Positions 43,269-52,441 of a stretch of DNA of 64,000 nt are shown piece after piece. The notes below the pieces were generated by a model. That model searched no databases. It was given only the letters and a program-made list of their open reading frames with translations, and had not been told where the DNA came from. The stretch comes from Pseudobacteroides cellulosolvens ATCC 35603 = DSM 2933 (GTDB lineage: Bacteria; Bacillota; Clostridia; Acetivibrionales; DSM-2933). The position numbers and the translations under genes were made by a program. The stretch spans positions 3,971,001 through 4,035,000 of the forward strand of contig NZ_LGTC01000001.1 of assembly GCF_001262605.1 (NCBI RefSeq). The letters run 5' to 3'. Within the stretch, counting starts at the first letter, position 1. The number at the start of each line of letters is the position of its first letter.

Positions 43269-44529
43269 AAATCAAAGGAGAAATGAAAGAATTGTCAGAA
43301 ATATGCAGCATGTTTCTAACAAATATCTTCGCCGCATTTACGAAATTCCGATAGTTCCTCAATCATTAGAATACTTTTCAAACATATTAAAAAGAATATT
43401 TGTGGAAAACAAAAGTGTAGAACGGGACAACGGGGTTAAACTTATAGGTACCTATTGCGTCATGGTACCTCAGGAACTGATTTATGCAGCAGGCTGTATT
43501 CCTGTCAAACTATGCAGTGGAAGCTATACCGCTTATAACATTGGTGACGAGTTTACACCGAGGGATGCATGCCCTCTTGTAAAATCAAGCATAGGTTTTG
43601 CATCTATGAATCTGGTACCGATTTATGATGAATGTTCCATGGTAATAGTACCAACTTCATGTGACTGTAAAAAGAAAATGGTATCTATCCTGGCGAAATA
43701 CAATGACAATGTTATCCCTCTACATGTTCCAACAATAAAGCTGGACGACGAATTAAAAAACAGTTATATAGAAGATATATATGCACTTAAAAAAGCCATT
43801 GAGTCCATATCACCAAAGAAAATAAGCTACTCTAGATTAAAAGCCGCCACAGAAGCAATTGCTGTGGCACAGCGTGAAATATACAGGTTGTATTCATTAA
43901 AAATGCACTCCCCTTCCGTAATCAAAGGAACCCACGCAATGATAGCCATGAACTCCTACTCATATGACCGGATTGACAGGTGGGCAAAAGCATTAAGGAT
44001 TCTTAACGATGAGCTTGAACTACGAATTGAAAGCAAAAGATATGTTGCAAAACCCAATGCCCCAAGAATAATGGTAACAGGCTCCCCAGTAGTCTTTCCC
44101 AACATAAAAATACCATTGTTGATTGAAGAAATGGGAGGCATATTTGTTGCTGACGAGACCTGTATGGGTGAAAGAGGCCTATATGACCCGGTAGCCGTTA
44201 CTGAAAACTCTCTTGACGGACTCATTAGGGCATTGGCAATCAAAGCAATCCTGCCTTGCTCCTGTCCTTCTTTTGTCAACAATGACCAGCGAATTTTTAA
44301 ACTTAAACAAATGATAGAGGATTTTAAAGTACAAGGCGTTATATATCATGTTCTAAGAGGCTGCCTTGTATATGACTATGAATATTTTGCAGTTGAGGAC
44401 GCTTTAAGAAGTATGGATATCCCAATCATTAGAGTGGAAACAGATTATAACGAGGAAGATGTAGAACAGCTTCGTATTAGAATTGAAGCCTTTGTGGAGC
44501 TTATCAAATTTAAAAATATGGAGGATTAA
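43228..44529 (+). CDS. 2-hydroxyacyl-CoA dehydratase/double-cubane-type subunit, Cys-rich
   Basis: 433 residues of the HgdA/BcrC/DCCP family. Cys at the three canonical cluster positions: C115 (RDACPLVKSS), C145 (PTSCDC) and C379 (LRGCLVYDYE). There are also C77, C90, C96, C136, C147, C312, C344 and C346, many more than a simple three-ligand [4Fe-4S] site needs. That surplus is compatible with a double-cubane [8Fe-9S] protein, though this cannot be settled by eye. Partner of the Cys-free paralogue (40039-41343) and of the activator immediately downstream. Start ATG 43228 has AAAGGAG; it overlaps the NapH-like gene. Confidence 0.85.
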   Translation: MQETTAAKNQEELKNQRRNERIVRNMQHVSNKYLRRIYEIPIVPQSLEYFSNILKRIFVENKSVERDNGVKLIGTYCVMVPQELIYAAGCIPVKLCSGSYTAYNIGDEFTPRDACPLVKSSIGFASMNLVPIYDECSMVIVPTSCDCKKKMVSILAKYNDNVIPLHVPTIKLDDELKNSYIEDIYALKKAIESISPKKISYSRLKAATEAIAVAQREIYRLYSLKMHSPSVIKGTHAMIAMNSYSYDRIDRWAKALRILNDELELRIESKRYVAKPNAPRIMVTGSPVVFPNIKIPLLIEEMGGIFVADETCMGERGLYDPVAVTENSLDGLIRALAIKAILPCSCPSFVNNDQRIFKLKQMIEDFKVQGVIYHVLRGCLVYDYEYFAVEDALRSMDIPIIRVETDYNEEDVEQLRIRIEAFVELIKFKNMED

Positions 44530-44533
44530 ATTT

Positions 44534-45334
44534 ATGAATTATTACGCAGGTATTGATGCAGGTTCAACTTATTTAAAATCTGCACTTATTGATGATAAGG
44601 GTATAGTATCAACTAAAGTAATTGCTACCGGTATTGATAATTCAGGCAATGCGGAAAAATTAATTTATCAGATCGCAGAAGAATCGGGAATAAAAAGGGA
44701 TGATATAAAATATATAATGTCTACAGGCTACAGCCGAAAGGCCATAGATATAGCAGATGATGATATATCTGAAATCACTGCCCATGCATACGGTATCCGC
44801 TTGACCGCCCCCTCAAATGTAAAGCCAGGTCTCATAATTGATATAGGAGGTCAGGATAGTAAACTCATATACCTTGATGAATTTCACAGAGTAAAGAACT
44901 TTACAATGAATGATAAATGTGCCGCAGGAACCGGCAAATTCATGGAGGTTATTGCACAGATTCTTGAAACAACCATAGATCAAATAGGCCCCATATCCCT
45001 CGAAAGCAATGCTCCATGCGACATAAACAGCATGTGTGTTGTTTTTGCACAGTCTGAGGTTATATCACTTATAGCCAGAAAGTTTTCCAGGAAGGATATA
45101 CTTGCAGGCATGCATATCTCTATGGCAAAAAGAATGGTTAAAATGACAAGAAAGTCGGAAATCAACGGAGATATTGTCATGACTGGTGGAGGAGCATTGA
45201 ACGTTGGTCTGCAAAAAGCTTTTGAAGACGAATTAATGACAGACATCTATGTTGCAAACCATCCTCAGTATAACGGTTCACTTGGAGCTGCACTTATTGC
45301 AAGAGAACGTATGACAAAGGAAAAGGCAGTGTAA
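44534..45334 (+). CDS. ATP-dependent activator of 2-hydroxyacyl-CoA dehydratase/BCR type (ASKHA, [4Fe-4S])
   Basis: About 266 residues of the BcrAD/BadFG/HgdC family. ASKHA ATPase motifs: GIDAGSTYLKSALI (phosphate 1), DIGGQDSKLIYL (phosphate 2) and TGGGALNVGL (adenosine). The two Cys that bridge one [4Fe-4S] cluster between monomers are in KCAAGTGKF and SMCVVFAQSEV. The family uses ATP hydrolysis to push one electron at very low potential into the partner dehydratase or reductase. The ATG at 44534 (MNYYAGIDAG) follows GGAGG; the longer frame to 44483 would overlap the upstream gene. Confidence 0.93.
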   Translation: MNYYAGIDAGSTYLKSALIDDKGIVSTKVIATGIDNSGNAEKLIYQIAEESGIKRDDIKYIMSTGYSRKAIDIADDDISEITAHAYGIRLTAPSNVKPGLIIDIGGQDSKLIYLDEFHRVKNFTMNDKCAAGTGKFMEVIAQILETTIDQIGPISLESNAPCDINSMCVVFAQSEVISLIARKFSRKDILAGMHISMAKRMVKMTRKSEINGDIVMTGGGALNVGLQKAFEDELMTDIYVANHPQYNGSLGAALIARERMTKEKAV

Positions 45335-46056
45335 TGGATAATATATTATCAAACTACGCAAGCCCATTTTTAACTGCAATTGCAGTAGGATTTAGCTGCG
45401 GGGCAGGCTGCAGCCCTGTGGTCGCTCTATTCCTTACAACATATATAATGGGTAATTCAAAAAATGTGAAAAAAGGCCTGCTGTCATTTTTATATTTTTT
45501 CTTTGGGAAGACATCAGTAATCATAATACTGGCATTATTATCCGCACTATTTGGGGGTGCCGTTTTAGGTGATAGTGGTAAATTGGCAGGCATTAGCACC
45601 ACGCTTGTATTAGACATATTTTTGATACTTACAGGCCTTATTCTCGCTGTAAAAACTCTAATACCAAAGAAGAAAAGCGGATGCTCTGACTCATGCGGAA
45701 AAAATTCACTTTCATCGGGATGTAATTCTTGCAAAAGCCATCTGAATCCGCCGAAATCTAAAAATGGATTTGCAGTTTTTGCTATTGGTGCAGCTTATGG
45801 AATAACACCATGCCCACCTCTTTTAATGGTATTGGCTTTGGCTTCTTTAGCCGGTGCATTCAGCAGTATAGCTATAGCTTCACTTTTTAGTATCGCAAGT
45901 TCTGTATCACCATTAATTGTTTTGGCTGCTCTAGCAGGTTTTTTCTCTAAAAAAATGCATAATGAGATTCCCGAACTTATAAAGGTTTTTCAATTATTAT
46001 CATTCGTAGTATTTATCATTGCAGGTATAATTTCGTTGTATTTACATCTATCCTGA
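45334..46056 (+). CDS. CcdA/DsbD-like membrane protein with conserved Cys
   Basis: 240 residues with six predicted membrane helices. Conserved Cys are CGAGCSP near residue 22 and ITPCPP near 157, the positions used by CcdA/DsbD/UreH-like proteins to pass reducing equivalents across the membrane. The central loop (about 110-135) is Cys-rich (CSDSCGKN, CNSCKSH), resembling a metal or Fe-S site. It begins at the activator stop codon, so it is translationally coupled. It could supply electrons or thiols to the neighbouring redox proteins, or export a product; not resolvable from sequence. Confidence 0.72.
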   Translation: MDNILSNYASPFLTAIAVGFSCGAGCSPVVALFLTTYIMGNSKNVKKGLLSFLYFFFGKTSVIIILALLSALFGGAVLGDSGKLAGISTTLVLDIFLILTGLILAVKTLIPKKKSGCSDSCGKNSLSSGCNSCKSHLNPPKSKNGFAVFAIGAAYGITPCPPLLMVLALASLAGAFSSIAIASLFSIASSVSPLIVLAALAGFFSKKMHNEIPELIKVFQLLSFVVFIIAGIISLYLHLS

Positions 46057-46099
46057 ATTTCTTGAAAACTTAATTTTATACAAGGAAGAGGTGAGAAAG

Positions 46100-49000
46100 A
46101 TGAAATATTATTTTGAAACCATGATTGATGTAATCACCAGGAACGCAGCAGATGAAAAGTGCGTAACGTTTATCGGCAAGAATTACGAAAAGACTATTTG
46201 TTATAATGATATCTACAAAAGAGCACTCAGGGTTTTGTATAATTTACAGCAAAATGGCTTTACCCCTGGTAACCGGGTAATTATTCAAATTGACAACAAC
46301 GAAGATTTTATTTATTCAATATGGGCCTGTATTCTTGGTGGAATGACCATTGTTCCTTTATCAACTGATGTTACGCCCGAGAATGTCAGATTGTTAACCA
46401 GCATAATTGATATACTTGAAGAACCTCGATTAATAATTTCAAAACAAATATTTAAAGATCTTAGAACTTCTCTGAATAAAAGCTTTTTACCCATGTTAAA
46501 AAAAATGGAGCATAAGCATGCTTTTTGGGAAGATATTATGGACTCCCCTGTTCTGTCTGACAAAATATACAATGCCGATAAAAATGAAATAGCAGCTATA
46601 ATGTTTTCTTCCGGTTCCACGGGTGCACCAAAAGGAGTTCCGCAAACCCATGATAATATAATTAATGCCATTTATGGTGCTGTGGCTTTACATGGTATTA
46701 CCAATAAAGACACTTTTCTTGGATGGCTGCCATTAACTCATATAATCGGGATTCACCTGTTTCATTTCGTTCCATTATCAGTGGGTTCAAACCAAATAAT
46801 AATGGACAAGAGTTATTTTGTTCAAAATCCTGTGAAGTGGTTAGAAACAGCACATAAATACAAAGCAACTTTTCTGGTATCCCCCAATTTTGGCTTTAAA
46901 CATTTTTTACAATTTTTTAAAAAAGGACAAGCAAAAGATTGGGATCTTTCACATATAAGATTGATATTAAATGGAGCTGAACCTGTTTCTGAGACAATTG
47001 CAAATGAGTTTACACATACTTTGTCTGAGTTTGGTTTGAATAAAAATGCAATGTGTCCCTCATACGGTATGACAGAAGCAACTATAACAATAAGTTCATT
47101 TATTGCATCCAACGGTATATCATCAATTAAAATCGACAGAGAAAGTCTGGCTGTAGGCAGCGAGATAGTTGAAACAGATGAACAACCAGCACCTTCTTTT
47201 GTTAGCCTGGGCTGCACTGTAAATAATCTAGAGGTAAAAATATGCGATGATAACAGTCAAACGTTAAAAGAAAATTTTGTAGGACATATTTGCATAAGAG
47301 GTACAGGTGTTGCCAATGGCTATTATAACAACGAAATTGCAACTAAAAATGCATTTACAACCGATGGTTGGTTTAGAACCGGGGATATTGGGTTTATAAA
47401 AGGAAAAGAACTGTATATAACCGGAAGATCCAAGGATATGGTCATTATTAATGGCCAAAATTATTATTTAAACGATATTGATAGAATTATTCAGAATGTA
47501 AAGGGCATTGCGAATGCCGCTGCTTGTCCAATAAGAATGTATGATACCCTAAAGGAAGAAATACTTTTGGCAGTAAAATTTAAAGGTGATTTGAAAAGTT
47601 TTTTAAGTTTGATCCCTGAACTTCAAGGCAGTTTAAATACTCAACTGGGCCTTACATGCAAATACATAGTGCCTGTAGATGAGATACCCTGTACATCGAG
47701 CGGAAAAGTACAGAGATTTAAAATAGTACAAATATATGAAAAAGGAGAATTTGATGCTGTAATAAGCAAAATAAAAAGCTGTAAAGCTAAAGACACCGAT
47801 AATGAAGAAACACGCCTGTCGGAAATTGAAAGCAAACTGATTAACATATGGTCCCTGGTATTAAATATAAAAAGCATTAAAAGAGATGACAATTTCTTTA
47901 GACTTGGGGGAAACTCCATAGGTATAATGCAGATGATGCAGCTTATAGAAAATGAGTTAAACTGCCAGGTAAGCTATAACCAATTTATTATAAACAATAC
48001 AATAGCCGCTTTGGCTGATTATATCAACAAAAATAAAAACGAATCAGATTTATACACAATTGAAAGAAAAAACCAAGAGCTGGAAAATCTATATGAGCCC
48101 TTTCCCCTTACAAACATTCAAATGGCATATGTCCTTGGAAGAAATGAAAGCGTTGAATTAGGAGGCGTTGGGACACACCACTACGAGGAAATTCGGACAA
48201 ATCTTAACGTTGAGAGGTTTAACAATGCCATACAAAAACTAATAAAAAGGCATCCTTCACTACGCACTATTATATTTGAAAACGGCACTCAAAAAATTAT
48301 GAAGGATATACCGGATTATAAGATTCAAGTAGATGATTTGAGTCAATTATCTTCATGGGAAATTGAAGAACGAATCATAGCGGAAAGACAAAGAATGTCC
48401 CATTATGTGTTTAAACCCGGCATGTGGCCCTTCTTTGAATTTAAAGCATTTAAACTAACCGATAAAGACTATTATCTTTTTATAAGTATTGACCTTCTGA
48501 TATTTGATGCTGCAAGTTTATTCTATTTCAGCAGAGAATTGGTCAAATATTATAATAACCCGGACCTTATTCTACCGGATTTGAATTTTACATTCAGGGA
48601 TTACGTAATACACCTTAATGAAATAACTAAGTCCGATCTCTACAAAAAATCCCGCAACTACTGGTTAAATAAACTTGAGACATTTCCCCAAGCCCCAAAT
48701 ATACCTTTAATAGCCAATCCTTCAAATGTTACCAAGCCGCACTTTAAAAGAAAACGAAAAATATTTGGTATCAATGAATGGTTAAAGCTTAAAACACTTG
48801 CTCAAGAGAAGAATGTGACACCCTCTTCAATCTTGTGTACAGCTTATGCACAAGTGCTATCCTTCTGGAGTAATCAAAAGGATGTGGCACTAAACCTCAC
48901 AGTATTTAGCAGGTACCCGTTCCATGAAGATGTGGGTTCTATCCTTGGAGATTTTACATCTTTAATTATATTGGGATTGGAAATAAGTCCTGAGTTAACA

Positions 49001-52000
49001 TTCTGGGACAAGGTGGAGTATGTCCAGAAAAGCACCATGGAAGCCCTTGAAAACAGGCATTACGATGGTGTAGAATTTACCAGGGAATATGCGAGATTTA
49101 ATAATATCAAGTCAAGGGCTGCACTTCCATATGTTTTTTCCAGTATTTTGTTTGATGGGGGAAGTGAAGGTTTATGTGAGCTTGGCTCTTCCAAAATGCA
49201 ACTAAGTCAAACATCACAGGTTTACCTGGATAATCAGCTTATGGACTCGGAAGGTCAGCTTTATATTACATGGGATTATGTTGAGCAGCTGTTTGATCCG
49301 GAGCTTATTGATACCATGTTTAATCAATACATAAATCTGATCTCTGAAATAATCCTCTATAATGATTATGATGCTGCCAAGCTCAGTGACAAATATGAAA
49401 TGACATATCAATTATATAACTTATCGGTAAAGGAGTTTGAAAGCGATACACTTCATGGTTTATTCATGCAGCAAGCCAGGAAAAACGAGTCAAATACAGC
49501 CATCATTGAAGGTGATGAATCCATTACATATGACCAACTTAATAGAAAGTCAAATCAAATGGCTTTATATCTGCTTATGCAAGGTATAGGCAAAAAGAAT
49601 TTTGTAGGAGTGATTGCAGAACGAAAAATCAATACAATCATCAACATTTTGGGTATCATAAAATCCGGTGCTGCATATGTACCAATTGATCCAAGTTATC
49701 CTGAAGAAAGAAAGGAATATATAATATCAAACAGCAATTGTACATTGATACTTCATCCTGATTCATATGAGCAAAATAATGTGAGGGAATATAATGAAAA
49801 TGACATATGCATATATTATCCTGATGAGATTGCCTATGTTATCTACACATCCGGAAGTACAGGAAAACCCAAGGGGGTTATAATAACTCATAATGGAGCG
49901 GTAAATACCATACTTGATATAAATAACAAATTCAATGTATGCGAAAGTGACCGGATCATAGGTATATCTTCAATGTGTTTTGACCTGTCGGTTTATGATA
50001 TATTCGGGGCCCTTAGCACGGGTGCAGCTCTCATCATGGTACCCGATCAAAGAGATGTATTTAATCTAATAAATGTTGTACATGAGAAAAAAATAACTAT
50101 TTGGAATACCGTTCCCGCAATAATGGACATGATGCTGGAATATGCAAATAATCAAACGCAAAGCGAAAGTTTAAGACTTGTTATGCTAAGCGGTGATTGG
50201 ATCCCCCTCACCCTGCCGGAAAAGATATCAAATAATTTTCCAAATGCCCAAATAATAAGCCTTGGCGGTGCGACTGAAGCTTCAATATGGTCAATATATT
50301 TTCCCGTAAAAGGAATAAAATCTTCATGGAAAAGCATTCCTTACGGTTACCCACTTACTAAGCAACAGCTTTACATATTGAACTTCAACAGACAATTATG
50401 TCCTGTTGGAGTGCCCGGTGAAATATATATTGGGGGCAAGGGTGTTGCTTTAGGTTATCTAAATGATGAAATCAGAACAAAAGAATCTTTCATACAGCAT
50501 CCTCAGTTTGGCTATTTATACAAAACCGGAGATTTCGGGGTACTTCATGATGGATATATTGAATTTTTAGGCCGCAAAGACAATCAGGTAAAAATTCAAG
50601 GGTACAGGATAGAAATTGACGAAATACAAAACAGACTTATAAAACATCCCAGTGTCAAAAATTCAATTGTTACTGTGTTTACCGATAAGAAAAACGAAAA
50701 GCACTTATGTGCGTATGTTGTATCAGATAGAGAAATTCAAAATCATGAATTTCGGAGCTTTTTATCAAAGGATCTTCCGCTTTACATGATACCTACATAT
50801 TTTATTAAAGTGGACAAGATACCACTGACTCCAAATGGTAAATTAGACGGTAAATCTTTACCTCCTCTTGATAAAGCACAGGTTAAAGCAACTGAGTTTG
50901 TGATGCCGAGGAATGATATTGAGAAGAGGATTTATGAATGCTGGAAGAATACTTTAGGTACAGATAAAATCAGTATTAATGATAGGTTCTTTGAGATCGG
51001 AGGAGATTCGGTAAAAGCCATTCAGCTTGTCAACCTTCTTTCTAAAACCTTTAACATAAAAGTAAATCAAGTCTTTGAAAGTCAAACCATAGCAGAACTG
51101 GCAAAGCACGTTACATTTAAGGATGATAACATAAAAGAAAAAATATCAAACTTAAAGTCAAAACAAGTCCAGATAAACAAACTAAAAATAACAGAAATAT
51201 GCAGCAGCAAATATAAAAAATACCTATCAAATATCAATAAGTTTCTAAATATTGACCTTTCTTGTGATTGGGGTTATCAAAATGTTTTATTAACAGGTGC
51301 CACAGGCTATCTTGGTACATACATATTGAAAGAATTATTGCAAAATACCAAATACAATATTTATGTAACCGTCAGAGGCTGCACAGTGGAAAGTGCCATA
51401 GAGCGGTTTATAAAATCTGTGGACGGTTATTTAGGCGAAGGATTTTTTGCAAATTATAAAAGCAGGATATTTATTATACTTGCAGACCTCACAAAGCCGT
51501 ATCTTAATATGTCTGAAGAAACCTACAATTATTATGCTGGCATAATCAATTGCATAATTAACTGTGCTGCAAATGTCAAACACTTTGGTTTATATGAGGA
51601 TTTTGAAGAAGTTAATGTACACGGTGTAGAAAGACTGATCGAATTTGCAAACAAGGGATTAAAAAAGGATATCCATTATATCTCAACCAACGGACTTTCT
51701 ATGTATAATACTCAAGACCCTTCCAATGCCCTATATACAGAGGATGATATTGATATTGGCCAGGAGTATGATAATTTCTATCTCCAAACCAAGTTCGAAG
51801 CGGAAAAAATATTGGTTAGAGCCAGGGAAAGCGGCTTAAATGCCAACATTTACAGAATTGGAGTTCTTGTCTTTGATTCAAATAACGGTAAATTCCAAAG
51901 AAACATTACAGAAAATGCATTTTATAACAACCTCAAGTCTTACATAGAGCTTGGCATGGTACCTGATACTACATTTGAGAAACTGGAATTTTCTTATGTT

Positions 52001-52402
52001 GATTATGTAAGTAAAGCAATAATACTGTTGTTTGACAAAGTAAACCTTAAAAATCAAGTATTTCATGTTTTCAATAATGAAAAGATCACTCTTACTGAAT
52101 TTGCAGAGTGTCTTAATCATTCTTTAACTGATTTAAAAATTAAGCCGTTTAATGACTTTATAGATACTTTGGCAAGCATGCAGGAAAATGATGAAAAAAG
52201 ACCATACTTTGAGGACCTTTTATTTACTTACAGCATTTTTGAAGGCATATCATATGTTCCTGAAATCAGAAACGATAAAACAAATGCTGTACTTTCAAGG
52301 CTTGGCTTTAGTTGGAAAAAACCCGATGAAAAGCTTCTAAATAAGATGATTGAACATTGTAAGAAAGTTAATTTTATTTATGCTAAAGAGATTATTTCGT
52401 GA
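46100..52402 (+). CDS. NRPS: acyl-AMP ligase, T, heterocyclization, A(Cys), T, thioester reductase
   Basis: About 2100 residues. 1-547: acyl/aryl-AMP ligase (SSGSTGAPKG, YGMTEATI, FAAL-like GQNYYLNDID); no Asp for an amino group in THIIGIHLF. 577-647: carrier, GGNSI with Ser606. 665-1092: heterocyclization domain, FPLTNIQMAYVLGR, DxxxxD (DLLIFD 798-803) instead of HHxxxDG, GDFTSL. 1115-1592: A domain with specificity residues read as D-L-Y-N-M-S-L-I-W-K, one change from the Cys code. 1604-1672: carrier, GGDS with Ser1637. 1727-2092: NADPH reductase, TGATGYLG and Y1894xxxK1898. Expected product: acyl-thiazoline aldehyde. ATG 46100 is favoured over GTG 46091 by the AAGAGGTG site. Confidence 0.93.
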   Translation: MKYYFETMIDVITRNAADEKCVTFIGKNYEKTICYNDIYKRALRVLYNLQQNGFTPGNRVIIQIDNNEDFIYSIWACILGGMTIVPLSTDVTPENVRLLTSIIDILEEPRLIISKQIFKDLRTSLNKSFLPMLKKMEHKHAFWEDIMDSPVLSDKIYNADKNEIAAIMFSSGSTGAPKGVPQTHDNIINAIYGAVALHGITNKDTFLGWLPLTHIIGIHLFHFVPLSVGSNQIIMDKSYFVQNPVKWLETAHKYKATFLVSPNFGFKHFLQFFKKGQAKDWDLSHIRLILNGAEPVSETIANEFTHTLSEFGLNKNAMCPSYGMTEATITISSFIASNGISSIKIDRESLAVGSEIVETDEQPAPSFVSLGCTVNNLEVKICDDNSQTLKENFVGHICIRGTGVANGYYNNEIATKNAFTTDGWFRTGDIGFIKGKELYITGRSKDMVIINGQNYYLNDIDRIIQNVKGIANAAACPIRMYDTLKEEILLAVKFKGDLKSFLSLIPELQGSLNTQLGLTCKYIVPVDEIPCTSSGKVQRFKIVQIYEKGEFDAVISKIKSCKAKDTDNEETRLSEIESKLINIWSLVLNIKSIKRDDNFFRLGGNSIGIMQMMQLIENELNCQVSYNQFIINNTIAALADYINKNKNESDLYTIERKNQELENLYEPFPLTNIQMAYVLGRNESVELGGVGTHHYEEIRTNLNVERFNNAIQKLIKRHPSLRTIIFENGTQKIMKDIPDYKIQVDDLSQLSSWEIEERIIAERQRMSHYVFKPGMWPFFEFKAFKLTDKDYYLFISIDLLIFDAASLFYFSRELVKYYNNPDLILPDLNFTFRDYVIHLNEITKSDLYKKSRNYWLNKLETFPQAPNIPLIANPSNVTKPHFKRKRKIFGINEWLKLKTLAQEKNVTPSSILCTAYAQVLSFWSNQKDVALNLTVFSRYPFHEDVGSILGDFTSLIILGLEISPELTFWDKVEYVQKSTMEALENRHYDGVEFTREYARFNNIKSRAALPYVFSSILFDGGSEGLCELGSSKMQLSQTSQVYLDNQLMDSEGQLYITWDYVEQLFDPELIDTMFNQYINLISEIILYNDYDAAKLSDKYEMTYQLYNLSVKEFESDTLHGLFMQQARKNESNTAIIEGDESITYDQLNRKSNQMALYLLMQGIGKKNFVGVIAERKINTIINILGIIKSGAAYVPIDPSYPEERKEYIISNSNCTLILHPDSYEQNNVREYNENDICIYYPDEIAYVIYTSGSTGKPKGVIITHNGAVNTILDINNKFNVCESDRIIGISSMCFDLSVYDIFGALSTGAALIMVPDQRDVFNLINVVHEKKITIWNTVPAIMDMMLEYANNQTQSESLRLVMLSGDWIPLTLPEKISNNFPNAQIISLGGATEASIWSIYFPVKGIKSSWKSIPYGYPLTKQQLYILNFNRQLCPVGVPGEIYIGGKGVALGYLNDEIRTKESFIQHPQFGYLYKTGDFGVLHDGYIEFLGRKDNQVKIQGYRIEIDEIQNRLIKHPSVKNSIVTVFTDKKNEKHLCAYVVSDREIQNHEFRSFLSKDLPLYMIPTYFIKVDKIPLTPNGKLDGKSLPPLDKAQVKATEFVMPRNDIEKRIYECWKNTLGTDKISINDRFFEIGGDSVKAIQLVNLLSKTFNIKVNQVFESQTIAELAKHVTFKDDNIKEKISNLKSKQVQINKLKITEICSSKYKKYLSNINKFLNIDLSCDWGYQNVLLTGATGYLGTYILKELLQNTKYNIYVTVRGCTVESAIERFIKSVDGYLGEGFFANYKSRIFIILADLTKPYLNMSEETYNYYAGIINCIINCAANVKHFGLYEDFEEVNVHGVERLIEFANKGLKKDIHYISTNGLSMYNTQDPSNALYTEDDIDIGQEYDNFYLQTKFEAEKILVRARESGLNANIYRIGVLVFDSNNGKFQRNITENAFYNNLKSYIELGMVPDTTFEKLEFSYVDYVSKAIILLFDKVNLKNQVFHVFNNEKITLTEFAECLNHSLTDLKIKPFNDFIDTLASMQENDEKRPYFEDLLFTYSIFEGISYVPEIRNDKTNAVLSRLGFSWKKPDEKLLNKMIEHCKKVNFIYAKEIIS

Positions 52403-52441
52403 TTTTGTTCAGTATTTTAAAATATGAAAGGGGAAATGGAT

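Noticed and set aside
40039..44529. Reading the two dehydratase-family genes as ordinary amino acid fermentation (phenyllactyl- or hydroxyglutaryl-CoA dehydratase)
   Set aside because: No CoA-transferase, acyl-CoA dehydrogenase or hydroxyacid dehydrogenase is present, and one subunit has lost all cluster ligands; the operon context is biosynthetic.
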